Positions 41,753 through 50,572 are shown, counted from the first letter of the stretch. The stretch is 64,000 nt of DNA from Variovorax paradoxus (GCF_022009635.1 NZ_CP091716.1:4788501-4852500), one strand, 5' to 3'. A program made the numbers and translations. Notes: a model not told the origin generated them from the letters alone.

Positions 41753-43651
41753 TCACACATTGCTGGTCGCGCGCACTTCCTCCACGGTCGTGTGTCCGGC
41801 CAGCACTTTCTCGATGCCGTCCTGGCGCAGCGTGCGCATGCCCTCCTGCAGCGCCGCCAGCTGGAGTTCTTCGGCGCGCGCGCCGGTCTGCACCAGGCGG
41901 CGCAGCGTCTTGGACATCACCATGAGTTCGTGGATGCCCACGCGCCCCTTGAAGCCCGTGCCGCCGCAGTGCTTGCAGCCGACGCTGGTGTAGGCGTGCA
42001 GCCGCCCCTCGCGCCCGTAGCGGCGCAGCCAGACGTCGCGCACCGCATTGCGCTGCCGGCCCGCGTCGTCCTCGCGGGTGCCGAAGGCATGCAGGTAGTC
42101 GTCCAGCAGTTCCTCGATCCTCTCGGAGCTTGCCGGGCTGCTGCTGGTGCAGCGGCTGCACAGGCGACGCACCAGCCGCTGCGCCAGCACCGCCAGCAGC
42201 GAGTCCGCGAAGTTGAACGGGTCCATGCCCATGTCGAGCAGGCGCGTCACGGTCTCGGGCGCGCTGTTGGTGTGCAGGGTCGACAGCACCAGGTGGCCGG
42301 TCAGCGACGCCTCGATCGCGGTCTTGGCGGTTTCCTCGTCGCGGATTTCGCCGACCATGATGACGTCCGGGTCCGCGCGCACGAAGGCGCGCAGCGCCTT
42401 GGCGAAGGTCCAGTCGATGCGGGGATTGATCTGCACCTGCCGCAGGCCGGGCTGGGTGATTTCGACCGGGTCTTCCGCGGTCCATATCTTTCGCTCTGGC
42501 GTGTTGATCTGCATCAGCGCCGAGTGCAGCGTGGTGGTCTTGCCCGAGCCGGTGGGGCCGACGCACAACACCATGCCGTAGGGCCGCTCGACGGCCTTCG
42601 TGAGCTGCGCGAGGTTGTTCGGCGACAGGCCCAGCTCGCTCATCGGAATCGGCTTGGAGGACGCCAGGATGCGCATCACCACGTCTTCCAGGCCGTTGTT
42701 GGTCGGGATGGTCGCCACGCGCAGTTCGATGCGATGCTGCGGCGAGTACTTGGCGAAGTTGATCTTGCCGTCCTGCGGGTTGCGCTTCTCGCTGATGTCG
42801 AGGTCGCACATGATCTTCACGCGCGCGACGATCGCGTTGCGATAGCTCGGCGGTAGCTCCAGGTAGGTGTAGAGCAGCCCGTCGCGGCGAAACCGGATGC
42901 GGGTCTTTTCCTGGCCGGGGTAGCTTTCGATGTGGATGTCCGAGGCGCCCTCGCGGTGCGCCTCCAGGATCATGCTGTTGATCATGCGCACCAGCGAGTT
43001 GTCCGACTGCTCGATGGGTGCCTCGGCGGGGGGCGCGGAGGCAGGGCCTTCTTTCTCGAGGGTCTGCAGCAGTTCGCTGGTGCCGGCCAGGTCGAACTCC
43101 AGCGGGCGCCCCGGGTCCACATTGGTCGAGAAGATGCCGATGGAAGGCTCGCCGATTTTTTCGTAGGCCGCGCCCAGCACGCTGTCGAGGTCCAGGCATT
43201 GCCCCACCACCGGAGTGACCTTCATCTGCGCAATGAATTCGATCTCCTCGAGCGCCGAATGCCGGCTGCTCGGGTCGTCGAGCGCGACGACGAGCCGCCC
43301 CTGGTGCAGCATCAGCGGCATGACCTGCAGGCGCCGGGCCACGCCGTGGCCCACCTTGCGCAGCGCATCGGCGGCCGCGGGAAAGAGATTCAGGTTCACC
43401 AGCGGATAACCCATCTTGCGCACCAGCGCGGTCTGCAACTGGCCGTGGCTCACCACGCCCATGCGCACCAGCATCTCGCCCAGCGGCACCTGGGGTTCGA
43501 GCCGCTGCCGGACCAGGCCCTCGCGCAGTTGCTCGTCGCTGACCATGCCCAGCGAAACCAGTGCTTCGCCGATTCGGGCGACGGGCGCGTGACTCTGGAG
43601 TTCGAGTGCGCGCAGCAGTTGCTCGGGCAAGGTGACTTCGGTGGATGACAT
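41753..43651 (-). CDS. GspE/PilB-family secretion or pilus assembly ATPase with MshEN domain
   Basis: A 632-residue hexameric ATPase of the type II secretion / type IV pilus class. AGGAAGT precedes ATG 43651 by eight bases. The N-terminal MshEN region carries RIGEALVSLGMVSDEQL and PLGEMLVRMGVVSHGQL, the two-part pattern that binds c-di-GMP in related proteins. The ATPase core has Walker A GPTGSGKTTTLHS, an Asp box, Walker B DPDVIMVGEIRDEETA and a His box LVLSTLHTNSAPET. Zinc-binding CxxC pairs are LCSRC and CKHC. No other pilus or T2SS gene is in the window, so this is an orphan copy. Confidence 0.9.
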   Translation of the reverse strand: MSSTEVTLPEQLLRALELQSHAPVARIGEALVSLGMVSDEQLREGLVRQRLEPQVPLGEMLVRMGVVSHGQLQTALVRKMGYPLVNLNLFPAAADALRKVGHGVARRLQVMPLMLHQGRLVVALDDPSSRHSALEEIEFIAQMKVTPVVGQCLDLDSVLGAAYEKIGEPSIGIFSTNVDPGRPLEFDLAGTSELLQTLEKEGPASAPPAEAPIEQSDNSLVRMINSMILEAHREGASDIHIESYPGQEKTRIRFRRDGLLYTYLELPPSYRNAIVARVKIMCDLDISEKRNPQDGKINFAKYSPQHRIELRVATIPTNNGLEDVVMRILASSKPIPMSELGLSPNNLAQLTKAVERPYGMVLCVGPTGSGKTTTLHSALMQINTPERKIWTAEDPVEITQPGLRQVQINPRIDWTFAKALRAFVRADPDVIMVGEIRDEETAKTAIEASLTGHLVLSTLHTNSAPETVTRLLDMGMDPFNFADSLLAVLAQRLVRRLCSRCTSSSPASSERIEELLDDYLHAFGTREDDAGRQRNAVRDVWLRRYGREGRLHAYTSVGCKHCGGTGFKGRVGIHELMVMSKTLRRLVQTGARAEELQLAALQEGMRTLRQDGIEKVLAGHTTVEEVRATSNV

Positions 43652-43798
43652 CGGGTGTACTTCCTGACTGTTTGAACTGCACCGCATCGTAAAACGCAAT
43701 CTACGCATCTGCCAGCAGTTCAACTCCTGAGCACGCAAGTTCACACTCTCGAAGAACGGCGAAACTCGGGCCTCACACCTCTCCCCGGAGCACACAAC

Positions 43799-44632
43799 TT
43801 GTCATCCAAAGTCTCCCGCATCGCGCTCTCGGCTTCGGCCGCGGCCATCGGCAGCATCGCGGCGTACTGGACCCTGCTGGCCACGCGCCAGGGCCAGATC
43901 CTCTTCAATGCCCGCAAGCTGCCGGTCGTGCACCTGTCCGACGACTTCTCCACCTACTCCCACACGGTGCCCGGCGGCATGGTCCGCGGCTACGTCTACC
44001 ACCCGCAGGGCGAAGCCGCGCTGCAAGACCTCTTCATCTATTTCGCGGGCCGGGGCGAAGACGTGCGCGCCACCGCGCAGATGCTGCACTGGCTGCCCGA
44101 AGGCTTCGGCTTCGCGGCGCTCAACTACCGCGGCGTGGCCGACTCGCAGGGGCATCCGTCGGAGACGGCTTCGGTGGAAGACGCGAGCCAGTTCGCCAGG
44201 CACTTGCGCCGCGCCTATCCGCAGGCCCGCCTGCACGTGGTCGGCCGCAGCCTGGGCACGGGCGTGGCCATCCAGCTCGTGGCGCGGCAGGACTTCGCGA
44301 GCCTGCAGCTGGTGACGCCCTACGACTCCATGCTGGAAGTCGCCAAGCGGCGCTTTCCGCTGGTGCCGCTGTCGCTCTTGCTGCGCCACCAGTTCAACTC
44401 TCTCGAGCACTGCAAGGAAGTGGCCGCCAAGACCCAGGTACTGCTGGCCGCGCAAGACGACGTGGTGCTGCCCGAGCGCTCGCAGAAGCTGATCGCGGCC
44501 TGGCCCACGCCCATCAGCGTGCAGACGGTTCCCGACTCCGACCACCACAACATCATGGGCCTGGAAGCAACCTGGCTGCACCTGGTCGACTTCGCGCTCA
44601 CGTCCATCCTGCCGGAATCGAAAACCGCCTGA
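43799..44632 (+). CDS. membrane-anchored alpha/beta hydrolase
   Basis: A 277-residue protein starting at TTG 43799, with GGAG eight bases upstream. Residues 6-28 form an N-terminal membrane anchor or uncleaved signal (IALSASAAAIGSIAAYWTLL). The hydrolase fold shows FAALNYRGVADSQG, nucleophile elbow GRSLGTGVA (Ser), acid Asp near LLAAQDDVVLP and His in SDHHNIM. The sequence resembles BEM46/YfhR-like hydrolases of unknown substrate. It stands alone, divergent from the GspE-like gene across 147 bp. Confidence 0.8.
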   Translation: MSSKVSRIALSASAAAIGSIAAYWTLLATRQGQILFNARKLPVVHLSDDFSTYSHTVPGGMVRGYVYHPQGEAALQDLFIYFAGRGEDVRATAQMLHWLPEGFGFAALNYRGVADSQGHPSETASVEDASQFARHLRRAYPQARLHVVGRSLGTGVAIQLVARQDFASLQLVTPYDSMLEVAKRRFPLVPLSLLLRHQFNSLEHCKEVAAKTQVLLAAQDDVVLPERSQKLIAAWPTPISVQTVPDSDHHNIMGLEATWLHLVDFALTSILPESKTA

Positions 44633-44659
44633 ATCGAATTGCCGGGCGCATCGTTTACC

Positions 44660-44686
44660 TAAAGTTTGCAATTGGACTGCCGATAA
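44660..44686 (+). promoter_or_regulatory. sigma-28 (FliA) promoter of the chemoreceptor gene
   Basis: TAAAGTTT at 44660-44667, an 11-base spacer and GCCGATAA at 44679-44686 match the sigma-28 consensus (TAAAGTTT-N11-GCCGATAA) at every position. It lies about 100 bp before the chemoreceptor start, so that gene is expected to belong to the flagellar class-3 regulon. Confidence 0.85.
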
Positions 44687-44788
44687 CAGGAAGTGGAGCG
44701 CGGCGACCGCCGCCCTTCTGCGCTTTCAAGGCTGCCCGTCACGACCGACGGGGTGGCCTTTCCATTTCCCGAGTATTGGAGTCCGACC

Positions 44789-46432
44789 ATGTTCCTGAGC
44801 AACGTCTCAATTGGCAAACGCCTGGCCATCGTGCTGGGCCTCATCCTGGCGCTATTTCTCGCCACCAGCGTCGCCGCGGTATTCAAGCTGCGCCAATTGA
44901 GCGTCGAGATCGACACGATGATCGAGGACAACGTGAAGACCGAGCGCGCGGGCGCCGACTGGCTGCGCCATACCACCGCGGGCGTCCAGCGCGCGGCGGC
45001 CATCGCCAAGAGCAGCGACTCGAGCCTGATCGACTACTTCGCGCCGGCAACGGCCGCCTCGATCAAGGACACCAACGAGCTGCAGAAATTCATCGAGGGC
45101 AAGCTGGTCAAGCCCGAGGAAAAGCAATTGCTCGAGAAGGTCGCAACGCTGCGCAAGGGCTACCTCGCATCGCGCGAGGAAGTGAGCAAGGCCAAGGTCA
45201 GCGGCGACCTGGCGGGCGCCAACCGGCTCTTCGACTCGCAGTTCCAGCCCACGTCGACCAGCTACATCGCCGGCGTGCAGCAGGTCGTGAACCTGCAGCG
45301 CGAGCAGCTCGACGCCGCCGCGGCGCGCGCCAACAACCTGCGCGCGCAGACCAGCACGCTGCTGATCGTGTGCTCCACGGTGAGCCTGGTGCTGGGCGCG
45401 CTGCTGGCCTGGTTCCTGGCGCGCAGCATCACCCGCCCGCTGCACAACGCCGAGACCATCGCCCAGGCAATCGCCGACATGGACCTCACCGGCAAGCCCC
45501 AGCACAGCTACGCCAACGACGAAACCGGCCACCTGCTGCGCGCCCTGGACCTGATGCGCACTGCCCTGCAAGGCTCGCTGACGCAGGTGCACGGCGTGGT
45601 GATGAACGTGTCGACCGCCAGCACGCAGATCGCCACCGGCAACCAGGACCTGTCGTCGCGCACCGAGGAACAAGCCAGCTCGCTGGAGGAAACCGCTGCG
45701 TCCATCGAGGAACTGACCTCGACCGTCAAGCAGAACGCCGACAACGCGCGCCAGGCCAACCAGCTCGCCACCTCGGCCTCGGAAGTGGCCGTGCGCGGCG
45801 GCAGCGTCGTGTTCCAGGTCGTGGAGACCATGGGCTCGATCAATGCGTCGTCCAAGAAGATCGTCGACATCATCAGCGTGATCGACGGCATCGCCTTCCA
45901 GACCAACATCCTGGCGCTGAACGCGGCGGTGGAAGCGGCCCGCGCGGGCGACCAGGGACGCGGCTTCGCGGTGGTGGCCTCGGAGGTGCGCAACCTGGCG
46001 CAGCGCTCGGCCGCGGCGGCCAAGGAAATCAAGACGCTGATCGGCAATTCGGTCGAGAAGGTCGAGGAAGGCAGCCGCCAGGTGGCCGATGCCGGCCGCA
46101 CCATGGACGAGATCGTCGGCAGCGTGAAGCGCGTGACCGACATCATGGGCGAGATCAGCGCGGCGAGCCAGGAGCAGACATCGGGCATCGAGCAGATCAA
46201 CCAGGCCATCACGCAGATGGACCAGGCCACGCAACAGAATGCGGCGCTGGTCGAGGAAGCCTCGGCGGCGGCGCAATCGCTGCAGGAACAGGCGGGCAGC
46301 CTCGCGCAGATCGTCGGGCAGTTCAAGCTGGAACACGGCCACGGCGCGCCTGCGGCGGCCCACGGCCTTCGCGCGATTGCCGGCCAGAAGGCATCGCGCG
46401 GGCTGGCGATGCCGGAACTGGGGTTCCAGTAA
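44789..46432 (+). CDS. methyl-accepting chemotaxis protein
   Basis: A 547-residue chemoreceptor; GGAG lies eight bases before ATG 44789. TM1 covers about residues 10-32, with a periplasmic ligand domain (about 33-190, helical, Tar/4HB-like). TM2 follows (TLLIVCSTVSLVLGALLAWF), then HAMP (SITRPLHNAETIAQAIADMD). The cytoplasmic coiled coil has the conserved tip IAFQTNILALNAAVEAARAG and methylation-type Gln/Glu helices (SSRTEEQASSLEETAASIEE). No C-terminal NWETF-type pentapeptide is present. The ligand is unknown. No cheA or cheW is nearby; the FliA promoter links it to motility. Confidence 0.95.
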   Translation: MFLSNVSIGKRLAIVLGLILALFLATSVAAVFKLRQLSVEIDTMIEDNVKTERAGADWLRHTTAGVQRAAAIAKSSDSSLIDYFAPATAASIKDTNELQKFIEGKLVKPEEKQLLEKVATLRKGYLASREEVSKAKVSGDLAGANRLFDSQFQPTSTSYIAGVQQVVNLQREQLDAAAARANNLRAQTSTLLIVCSTVSLVLGALLAWFLARSITRPLHNAETIAQAIADMDLTGKPQHSYANDETGHLLRALDLMRTALQGSLTQVHGVVMNVSTASTQIATGNQDLSSRTEEQASSLEETAASIEELTSTVKQNADNARQANQLATSASEVAVRGGSVVFQVVETMGSINASSKKIVDIISVIDGIAFQTNILALNAAVEAARAGDQGRGFAVVASEVRNLAQRSAAAAKEIKTLIGNSVEKVEEGSRQVADAGRTMDEIVGSVKRVTDIMGEISAASQEQTSGIEQINQAITQMDQATQQNAALVEEASAAAQSLQEQAGSLAQIVGQFKLEHGHGAPAAAHGLRAIAGQKASRGLAMPELGFQ

Positions 46433-46562
46433 GGCCCCGCGCCGGGCGGGGGACCTGCGACATTCGTCGCAGTGTCACGCGACGCGGCGAGCATCGGCCC
46501 GCCGGCGTCCTGTCATGGACCATGGCCATCCACCCGATTTCCACGAAAACGGAGCCTTCGAA

Positions 46563-46904
46563 ATGAGCACTCTTGAAGCGATCAGTCCCTTCCAGATCGT
46601 CCAGGGCGACAGGAGCACATCGGTCATCCTCAACGCCGGCGACTACCGCGCCGACATCTTCGCGGAGCGCGCGGAAGACGGCTTCGAAGGCAACGGCTAC
46701 GACTGGGGTTCGCTGGCCACGGTGTTCCTCGAAGAGAAGATGCCCGAGCTGAAAGACATCGTGCGGCTGGACCCCGAAGGCAGTATGTTCTGCGCCTACT
46801 CCAGCGACAGGCAGGCGCTCGAGACATTCGCCGTCGCCTTCCATGCCATGTGCGAGAACAAGGAACAGATGCGCGACCTGTTCTCGCGTGCCGAGCTCGA
46901 CTGA
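46563..46904 (+). CDS. Imm51-like immunity family protein
   Basis: A 113-residue acidic cytoplasmic protein from ATG 46563. The segments NGYDWGSLATVFLEEKMPEL and RLDPEGSMFCAYSSDRQALE and the ending DLFSRAELD closely match the Imm51 family as I remember it, a group of proteins found beside polymorphic toxins. No toxin gene is adjacent: the upstream neighbour is the chemoreceptor (130 bp) and the downstream one is a GNAT protein. It could be an orphan immunity gene kept for protection against kin, or a housekeeping member of the family. Confidence 0.7.
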   Translation: MSTLEAISPFQIVQGDRSTSVILNAGDYRADIFAERAEDGFEGNGYDWGSLATVFLEEKMPELKDIVRLDPEGSMFCAYSSDRQALETFAVAFHAMCENKEQMRDLFSRAELD

Positions 46905-46940
46905 GCCTTGCTCCCGCCCTCGCCCCGTCAGAATGGCGGG

Positions 46941-47390
46941 ATGAAGATACGCCAGATTTCCGAATCCGAACTCCCGGCGTTGCTGGCGCTCTACAGCCAC
47001 CTGCACGCATCCGACGACCCGCTTCCCGACGAAGCGCATGTGGCCGCCGTCTGGCGCGAGCTTCTGGCAAATACGCGCTGCCGCTACTTCGGCGGCTACG
47101 TGGACGAGCAACTGGTGTGCAGCTGCACCATCACCGTCATTCCGAATCTCACGCGCGGCTGCAGGCCTTATGGCGTGATCGAGAACGTCGTGACGCATGC
47201 CGACCACCGCAAGAAAGGCCACGCGAAGGCGGTGCTGCACGAGGCGCTCGCCTTCGCATGGGCCGAGCGCTGCTACAAGGTCATGCTGATGACCGGCCGC
47301 AAGGACGAGGCGACGCTCAGGTTCTACGAGGGCGCGGGTTTCGACCGGCATGGCAAGCAGGCCTTCGTGGCCAGGCCGCCCGCCGGCTGA
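46941..47390 (+). CDS. GNAT-family N-acetyltransferase
   Basis: A 149-residue GNAT-fold protein. Motif A appears as GVIENVVTHADHRKKGHAK, giving the acetyl-CoA pyrophosphate loop (HxxRKKGHAK in place of R/QxxGxG/A), and the end FYEGAGFDRHGKQAF is typical. The start ATG 46941 lies 36 bp after the Imm51-like gene. The substrate is unknown. It converges with the LysR gene (6-bp gap). Confidence 0.88.
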   Translation: MKIRQISESELPALLALYSHLHASDDPLPDEAHVAAVWRELLANTRCRYFGGYVDEQLVCSCTITVIPNLTRGCRPYGVIENVVTHADHRKKGHAKAVLHEALAFAWAERCYKVMLMTGRKDEATLRFYEGAGFDRHGKQAFVARPPAG

Positions 47391-47396
47391 GCCCTT

Positions 47397-48674
47397 TCAG
47401 CGGAAGTCCGCGGACCCCGCCACCACCTTGCCGATCTCTTCCATCAAGGCACGCGCCCCTGGTGAAGGAAAGGCGCCCAGGCGTTGCGTCAGGCCGATCT
47501 CGCGCCGCGTTTCCTCCAGCGGAAAGTCCAGCACCACCAAGCTGCCGTCGCGGATTTCGTAGCGCAACTGGTGCGCCGAGATCGCGGTGAGCATGTCGCT
47601 TTCCAGCAGCAGCCCGCGAAGCACGGCGAGATCGCCGGTCTCCACTGCCGGCAGCGGCGGCGCCTGCCGGGCATTCGAGAAGAAGCGCTCCAGCAGCTCG
47701 CGCGAAGGCGAGCCCTGCCGTGAAAGTGTCCAGCGCGCCTCGCGCAGCATCCTGAAATCGATGCGCTCCGCGCGCGCGAGCGGATGCCCGGCGCGCGCGA
47801 TCACCGAGATGCGGTCTTCGAACAGCGCCTGCTGCTGCAGGTCTTTGACCTCGCCGGCGTTGTTGCGCAGTGCGCCGAGAATGAAGTCGATGTCGCCGCT
47901 GCGCAGCGACGCCGCCAGCGCGTCGTAAGGACTCTCCACCGTGGAAACATGCAACTGCGGATGCCGCGCCAGCAAGGAGGCAATCGCCAGCGGCAGGATC
48001 TGCGTGCGCCCGAGCGGCAGCGCGCCCACGGTCACGCTGCCCTGCAGGCTGCCTTCGCTGGCGGCGATGTCGGGGCCGATGTGCCTCAGCTCCGACAGCA
48101 CCCGCTTGAAATAGAAGGCGACGATCTCGCCGGCCGGCGTCGGCGACAAGCCTCGTGCCGTTCGCGTGAAGAGCGCGACGCCCAGCCCGCTTTCCAGGTC
48201 CTTGAGCGCGCTGCTGATGGCCGGCTGCGTGATGCCGAACTCGCGTGCCACGGCGGGCATGTTGCGCTTCTGCGCGAGGCTCGCGACCACGGCAAGACGA
48301 CGGCCGTTCAGGATCGAGGTGAAGAGCGAATGGACATCGGCGCCGCCGTCCATTCCGCCGCGCGCCACGAGCTGCGTGCGCGCTTCTTCGAACTCGCGCT
48401 CGATGCGCAACGCGCGCACCAGCACCAGCTCTCCGTAGGCGTTGAGCGCCATGCCCCGTGCGCGCCGGTCGAACAGCGGGCGGCCGAGCGCGGCTTCCAG
48501 GTCCAGCACCGAGCGCGTCACCGCGGACGCCACCCGGTACAGCGCGTCCGCGGCCGCCGCGACGCTCCCCGCCGCGGCCACGGCCGAGAACGCCCGCAGG
48601 TGCCGCAAGTTGATGCCAAGCGCCACGCTGTCGGCATGGCCGATAACTTTGTGATGTTCGATTTGCTTGGTCAT
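47397..48674 (-). CDS. LysR-family regulator with two tandem HTH domains (probable gal cluster regulator)
   Basis: A 425-residue protein, about 120 longer than a usual LysR. Two LysR-type winged HTH units are visible. One spans residues 22-81 (NLRHLRAFSAVAAAGSVAAA, LGRPLFDRRARGMALNAYGE). The second spans 120-182 (LAVVASLAQKRNMPAVAREF, GITQPAISSALKDLESGLG, ALFTRTARGLSPTPAG). A periplasmic-binding-like effector domain follows from about 205. It is transcribed divergently from the gallate-type operon across 168 bp that contains a perfect palindrome, so it probably regulates that operon. The first HTH looks less canonical and may dimerise rather than bind DNA. Confidence 0.88.
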   Translation of the reverse strand: MTKQIEHHKVIGHADSVALGINLRHLRAFSAVAAAGSVAAAADALYRVASAVTRSVLDLEAALGRPLFDRRARGMALNAYGELVLVRALRIEREFEEARTQLVARGGMDGGADVHSLFTSILNGRRLAVVASLAQKRNMPAVAREFGITQPAISSALKDLESGLGVALFTRTARGLSPTPAGEIVAFYFKRVLSELRHIGPDIAASEGSLQGSVTVGALPLGRTQILPLAIASLLARHPQLHVSTVESPYDALAASLRSGDIDFILGALRNNAGEVKDLQQQALFEDRISVIARAGHPLARAERIDFRMLREARWTLSRQGSPSRELLERFFSNARQAPPLPAVETGDLAVLRGLLLESDMLTAISAHQLRYEIRDGSLVVLDFPLEETRREIGLTQRLGAFPSPGARALMEEIGKVVAGSADFR

Positions 48675-48712
48675 GGCTGGATGCTCTGCCCTGGATCATG
48701 CATTTTCGACGT

Positions 48713-48728
48713 CAAGGGTTAACCCTTG
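48713..48728. promoter_or_regulatory. perfect 16-bp palindrome, candidate LysR operator
   Basis: CAAGGGTTAACCCTTG lies midway in the divergent region between the LysR gene and the LigJ-type hydratase gene. It is flanked by TCGAC on one side and TCGA on the other, which extends the dyad imperfectly. The site is 38 bp upstream of the LysR start and about 115 bp upstream of the hydratase start. Confidence 0.6.
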
Positions 48729-48842
48729 TCGATAAAAAAGAATGATGGCAGCGCAACGCTAACTCACGCCACGCGTCGCCGCTGCGGCGCAGACTTCTTC
48801 CATGCTTGAAGCCACCACTGCACACCGCCCGGAGCGCTGCGA

Positions 48843-49871
48843 ATGATCATCGACTGTCACGGCCACTACACGACCGCGCCCAAGGCCCTGGAGGCATGGC
48901 GCAACCGGCAGATCGCCGGTATCACGGCCCCATCGGAAAGGCCCAAGGTCTCGGAGCTGAAGATCAGCGACGACGAACTGCGCGAATCCATCGAGACCAA
49001 CCAGCTGCGCCTGATGAAGGAGCGCGGCAGCGACCTGACCATCTTCAGCCCGCGCGCGAGCTTCATGGCGCATCACATCGGCGACTTCGAGGTCTCCTCG
49101 ACCTGGGCCGCCATCTGCAACGAGCTGTGCTTCCGCGTGAGCGAGCTTTTTCCCGATCACTTCATCGGCGCGGCGATGCTGCCGCAATCGCCCGGCGTCG
49201 ACCCTGCCAGCTGCATTCCGGAGCTGGAGCGCTGCGTGAACGAATACGGCTTCGTGGGCATCAACCTCAACCCGGACCCCTCGGGCGGCCACTGGACCAG
49301 CCCGCCGCTGTCGGACCGCCACTGGTATCCGCTCTACGAAAAGATGGTGGAGCTGGACATTCCCGCGATGGTGCACGTGAGCACCAGTTGCAACGCCTGC
49401 TTCCACACCACCGGCGCGCACTACCTGAATGCCGACACCACGGCCTTCATGCAGTGCCTCACATCGGACCTGTTCAAGGACTTCCCGGCGCTGCGCTTCG
49501 TCATTCCACACGGCGGCGGCGCGGTGCCTTACCACTGGGGGCGTTTTCGCGGCCTCGCGCAGGAGCTGAAGAAGCCGCTGCTGAAGGACCACCTGCTCAA
49601 CAACATCTTCTTCGACACCTGCGTCTACCACCAGCCGGGCATCGACCTGCTCACGCGCGTGATCCCGGTCGACAACGTGCTGTTCGCGAGCGAAATGATC
49701 GGCGCGGTGCGCGGCATCGACCCCGAGACCGGCTTCAACTACGACGACACGCGCCGCTACATCGACGCCACGCCCATGCTCGACGACAAGGCCCGCCGCC
49801 AGATCTACGAAGGCAACGCGCGCCGCGTGTATCCGCGCCTGGACCGCGCGCTCTCTCAAAAAGGACTCTGA
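48843..49871 (+). CDS. ligJ: 4-oxalomesaconate hydratase (LigJ/PmdF type, amidohydrolase superfamily)
   Basis: A 342-residue metal-dependent amidohydrolase-superfamily protein with the N-terminal HxH motif (IIDCHGHYTT), mid-protein MVHVSTSC, FVIPHGGGAVPYHWGRF and the Asp/Glu end region VLFASEMIGAVRGIDP. Length and layout match LigJ of the protocatechuate/gallate 4,5-cleavage route, which hydrates 4-oxalomesaconate to 4-carboxy-4-hydroxy-2-oxoadipate. This differs from Pseudomonas GalB, which belongs to the PIG-L family. The aldolase for the product follows after 2 bp, which supports the assignment. Confidence 0.85.
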   Translation: MIIDCHGHYTTAPKALEAWRNRQIAGITAPSERPKVSELKISDDELRESIETNQLRLMKERGSDLTIFSPRASFMAHHIGDFEVSSTWAAICNELCFRVSELFPDHFIGAAMLPQSPGVDPASCIPELERCVNEYGFVGINLNPDPSGGHWTSPPLSDRHWYPLYEKMVELDIPAMVHVSTSCNACFHTTGAHYLNADTTAFMQCLTSDLFKDFPALRFVIPHGGGAVPYHWGRFRGLAQELKKPLLKDHLLNNIFFDTCVYHQPGIDLLTRVIPVDNVLFASEMIGAVRGIDPETGFNYDDTRRYIDATPMLDDKARRQIYEGNARRVYPRLDRALSQKGL

Positions 49872-49873
49872 AC

Positions 49874-50572
49874 ATGACCGCCATGCCACTCCAGGAACTC
49901 GGCGTCGTGCACCGCAGCGTGGTTCGCGCCGACGCGGCCGCCGTCGAGAAGCTGTCGCGCTTCGGCGTTTCCACGGTGCACGAGGCGCTGGGCCGCCTCG
50001 GCCTGATGGCGCCGCGCATCCGCCCCATCCACCCCGAGGCGCGCCTGTGCGGCACCGCCGTCACCGTGCTGCTGCAGCCCGGCGACAACTGGATGCTGCA
50101 CGTGGCGGCCGAGCAGATCCAGCCCGGCGACGTGGTCGTTGCCGCCTGCACCGCCGACAGCACCGACGGCTTCTTCGGCGACCTGCTGGCCACCTCGTTC
50201 AAGGCGCGCGGCTGCAAGGGCCTGGTGATCGACGGCGGCGTGCGCGACGTGCGCGACCTCATCGCCATGGACTTTCCCGTGTTCAGCCGCGCCATCCACT
50301 CCAAGGGCACGATCAAGGCGACGCTGGGCTCGGTCAACGTGCCCGTGGTGTGCGCCGGCGCGCTGGTGCAGCCGGGCGACGTGGTGGTGGCCGACATCGA
50401 CGGCGTGGTGGTGGTGCCGGCGCAGCTTGCAGCGCGCGTGGCCGATGCAGCCGAAGCGCGCGAGGCCAACGAAACCGGCAAGCGCGCGCGTTTCGCGGCC
50501 GGCGAACTGGGGCTGGACATGTACGGCATGCGCGAGCCGCTGGCCAAGGCCGGCCTGCGCTACATCGACTGA
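49874..50572 (+). CDS. ligK: 4-carboxy-4-hydroxy-2-oxoadipate aldolase
   Basis: A 232-residue RraA/HMG-aldolase-fold class II aldolase that splits 4-carboxy-4-hydroxy-2-oxoadipate to pyruvate and oxaloacetate. Signatures are FGVSTVHEALGRLGLM, GTAVTVLLQPGDNWMLH, the pyruvate/metal-site segment GGVRDVRDL (Arg and Asp) and the adjacent FGDLLATSFKARGCKGLVID. Orthologues are called LigK, PmdE, ProA or GalC. The gene starts 2 bp after the hydratase and ends 15 bp before the dioxygenase, so the three form one operon. Confidence 0.9.
   Translation: MTAMPLQELGVVHRSVVRADAAAVEKLSRFGVSTVHEALGRLGLMAPRIRPIHPEARLCGTAVTVLLQPGDNWMLHVAAEQIQPGDVVVAACTADSTDGFFGDLLATSFKARGCKGLVIDGGVRDVRDLIAMDFPVFSRAIHSKGTIKATLGSVNVPVVCAGALVQPGDVVVADIDGVVVVPAQLAARVADAAEAREANETGKRARFAAGELGLDMYGMREPLAKAGLRYID

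Noticed and set aside
48759..49889. Minus-strand 376-codon frame opposite the LigJ-type hydratase gene
   Set aside because: The plus strand encodes a recognisable amidohydrolase with metal-binding motifs; the minus frame is a compositional shadow.
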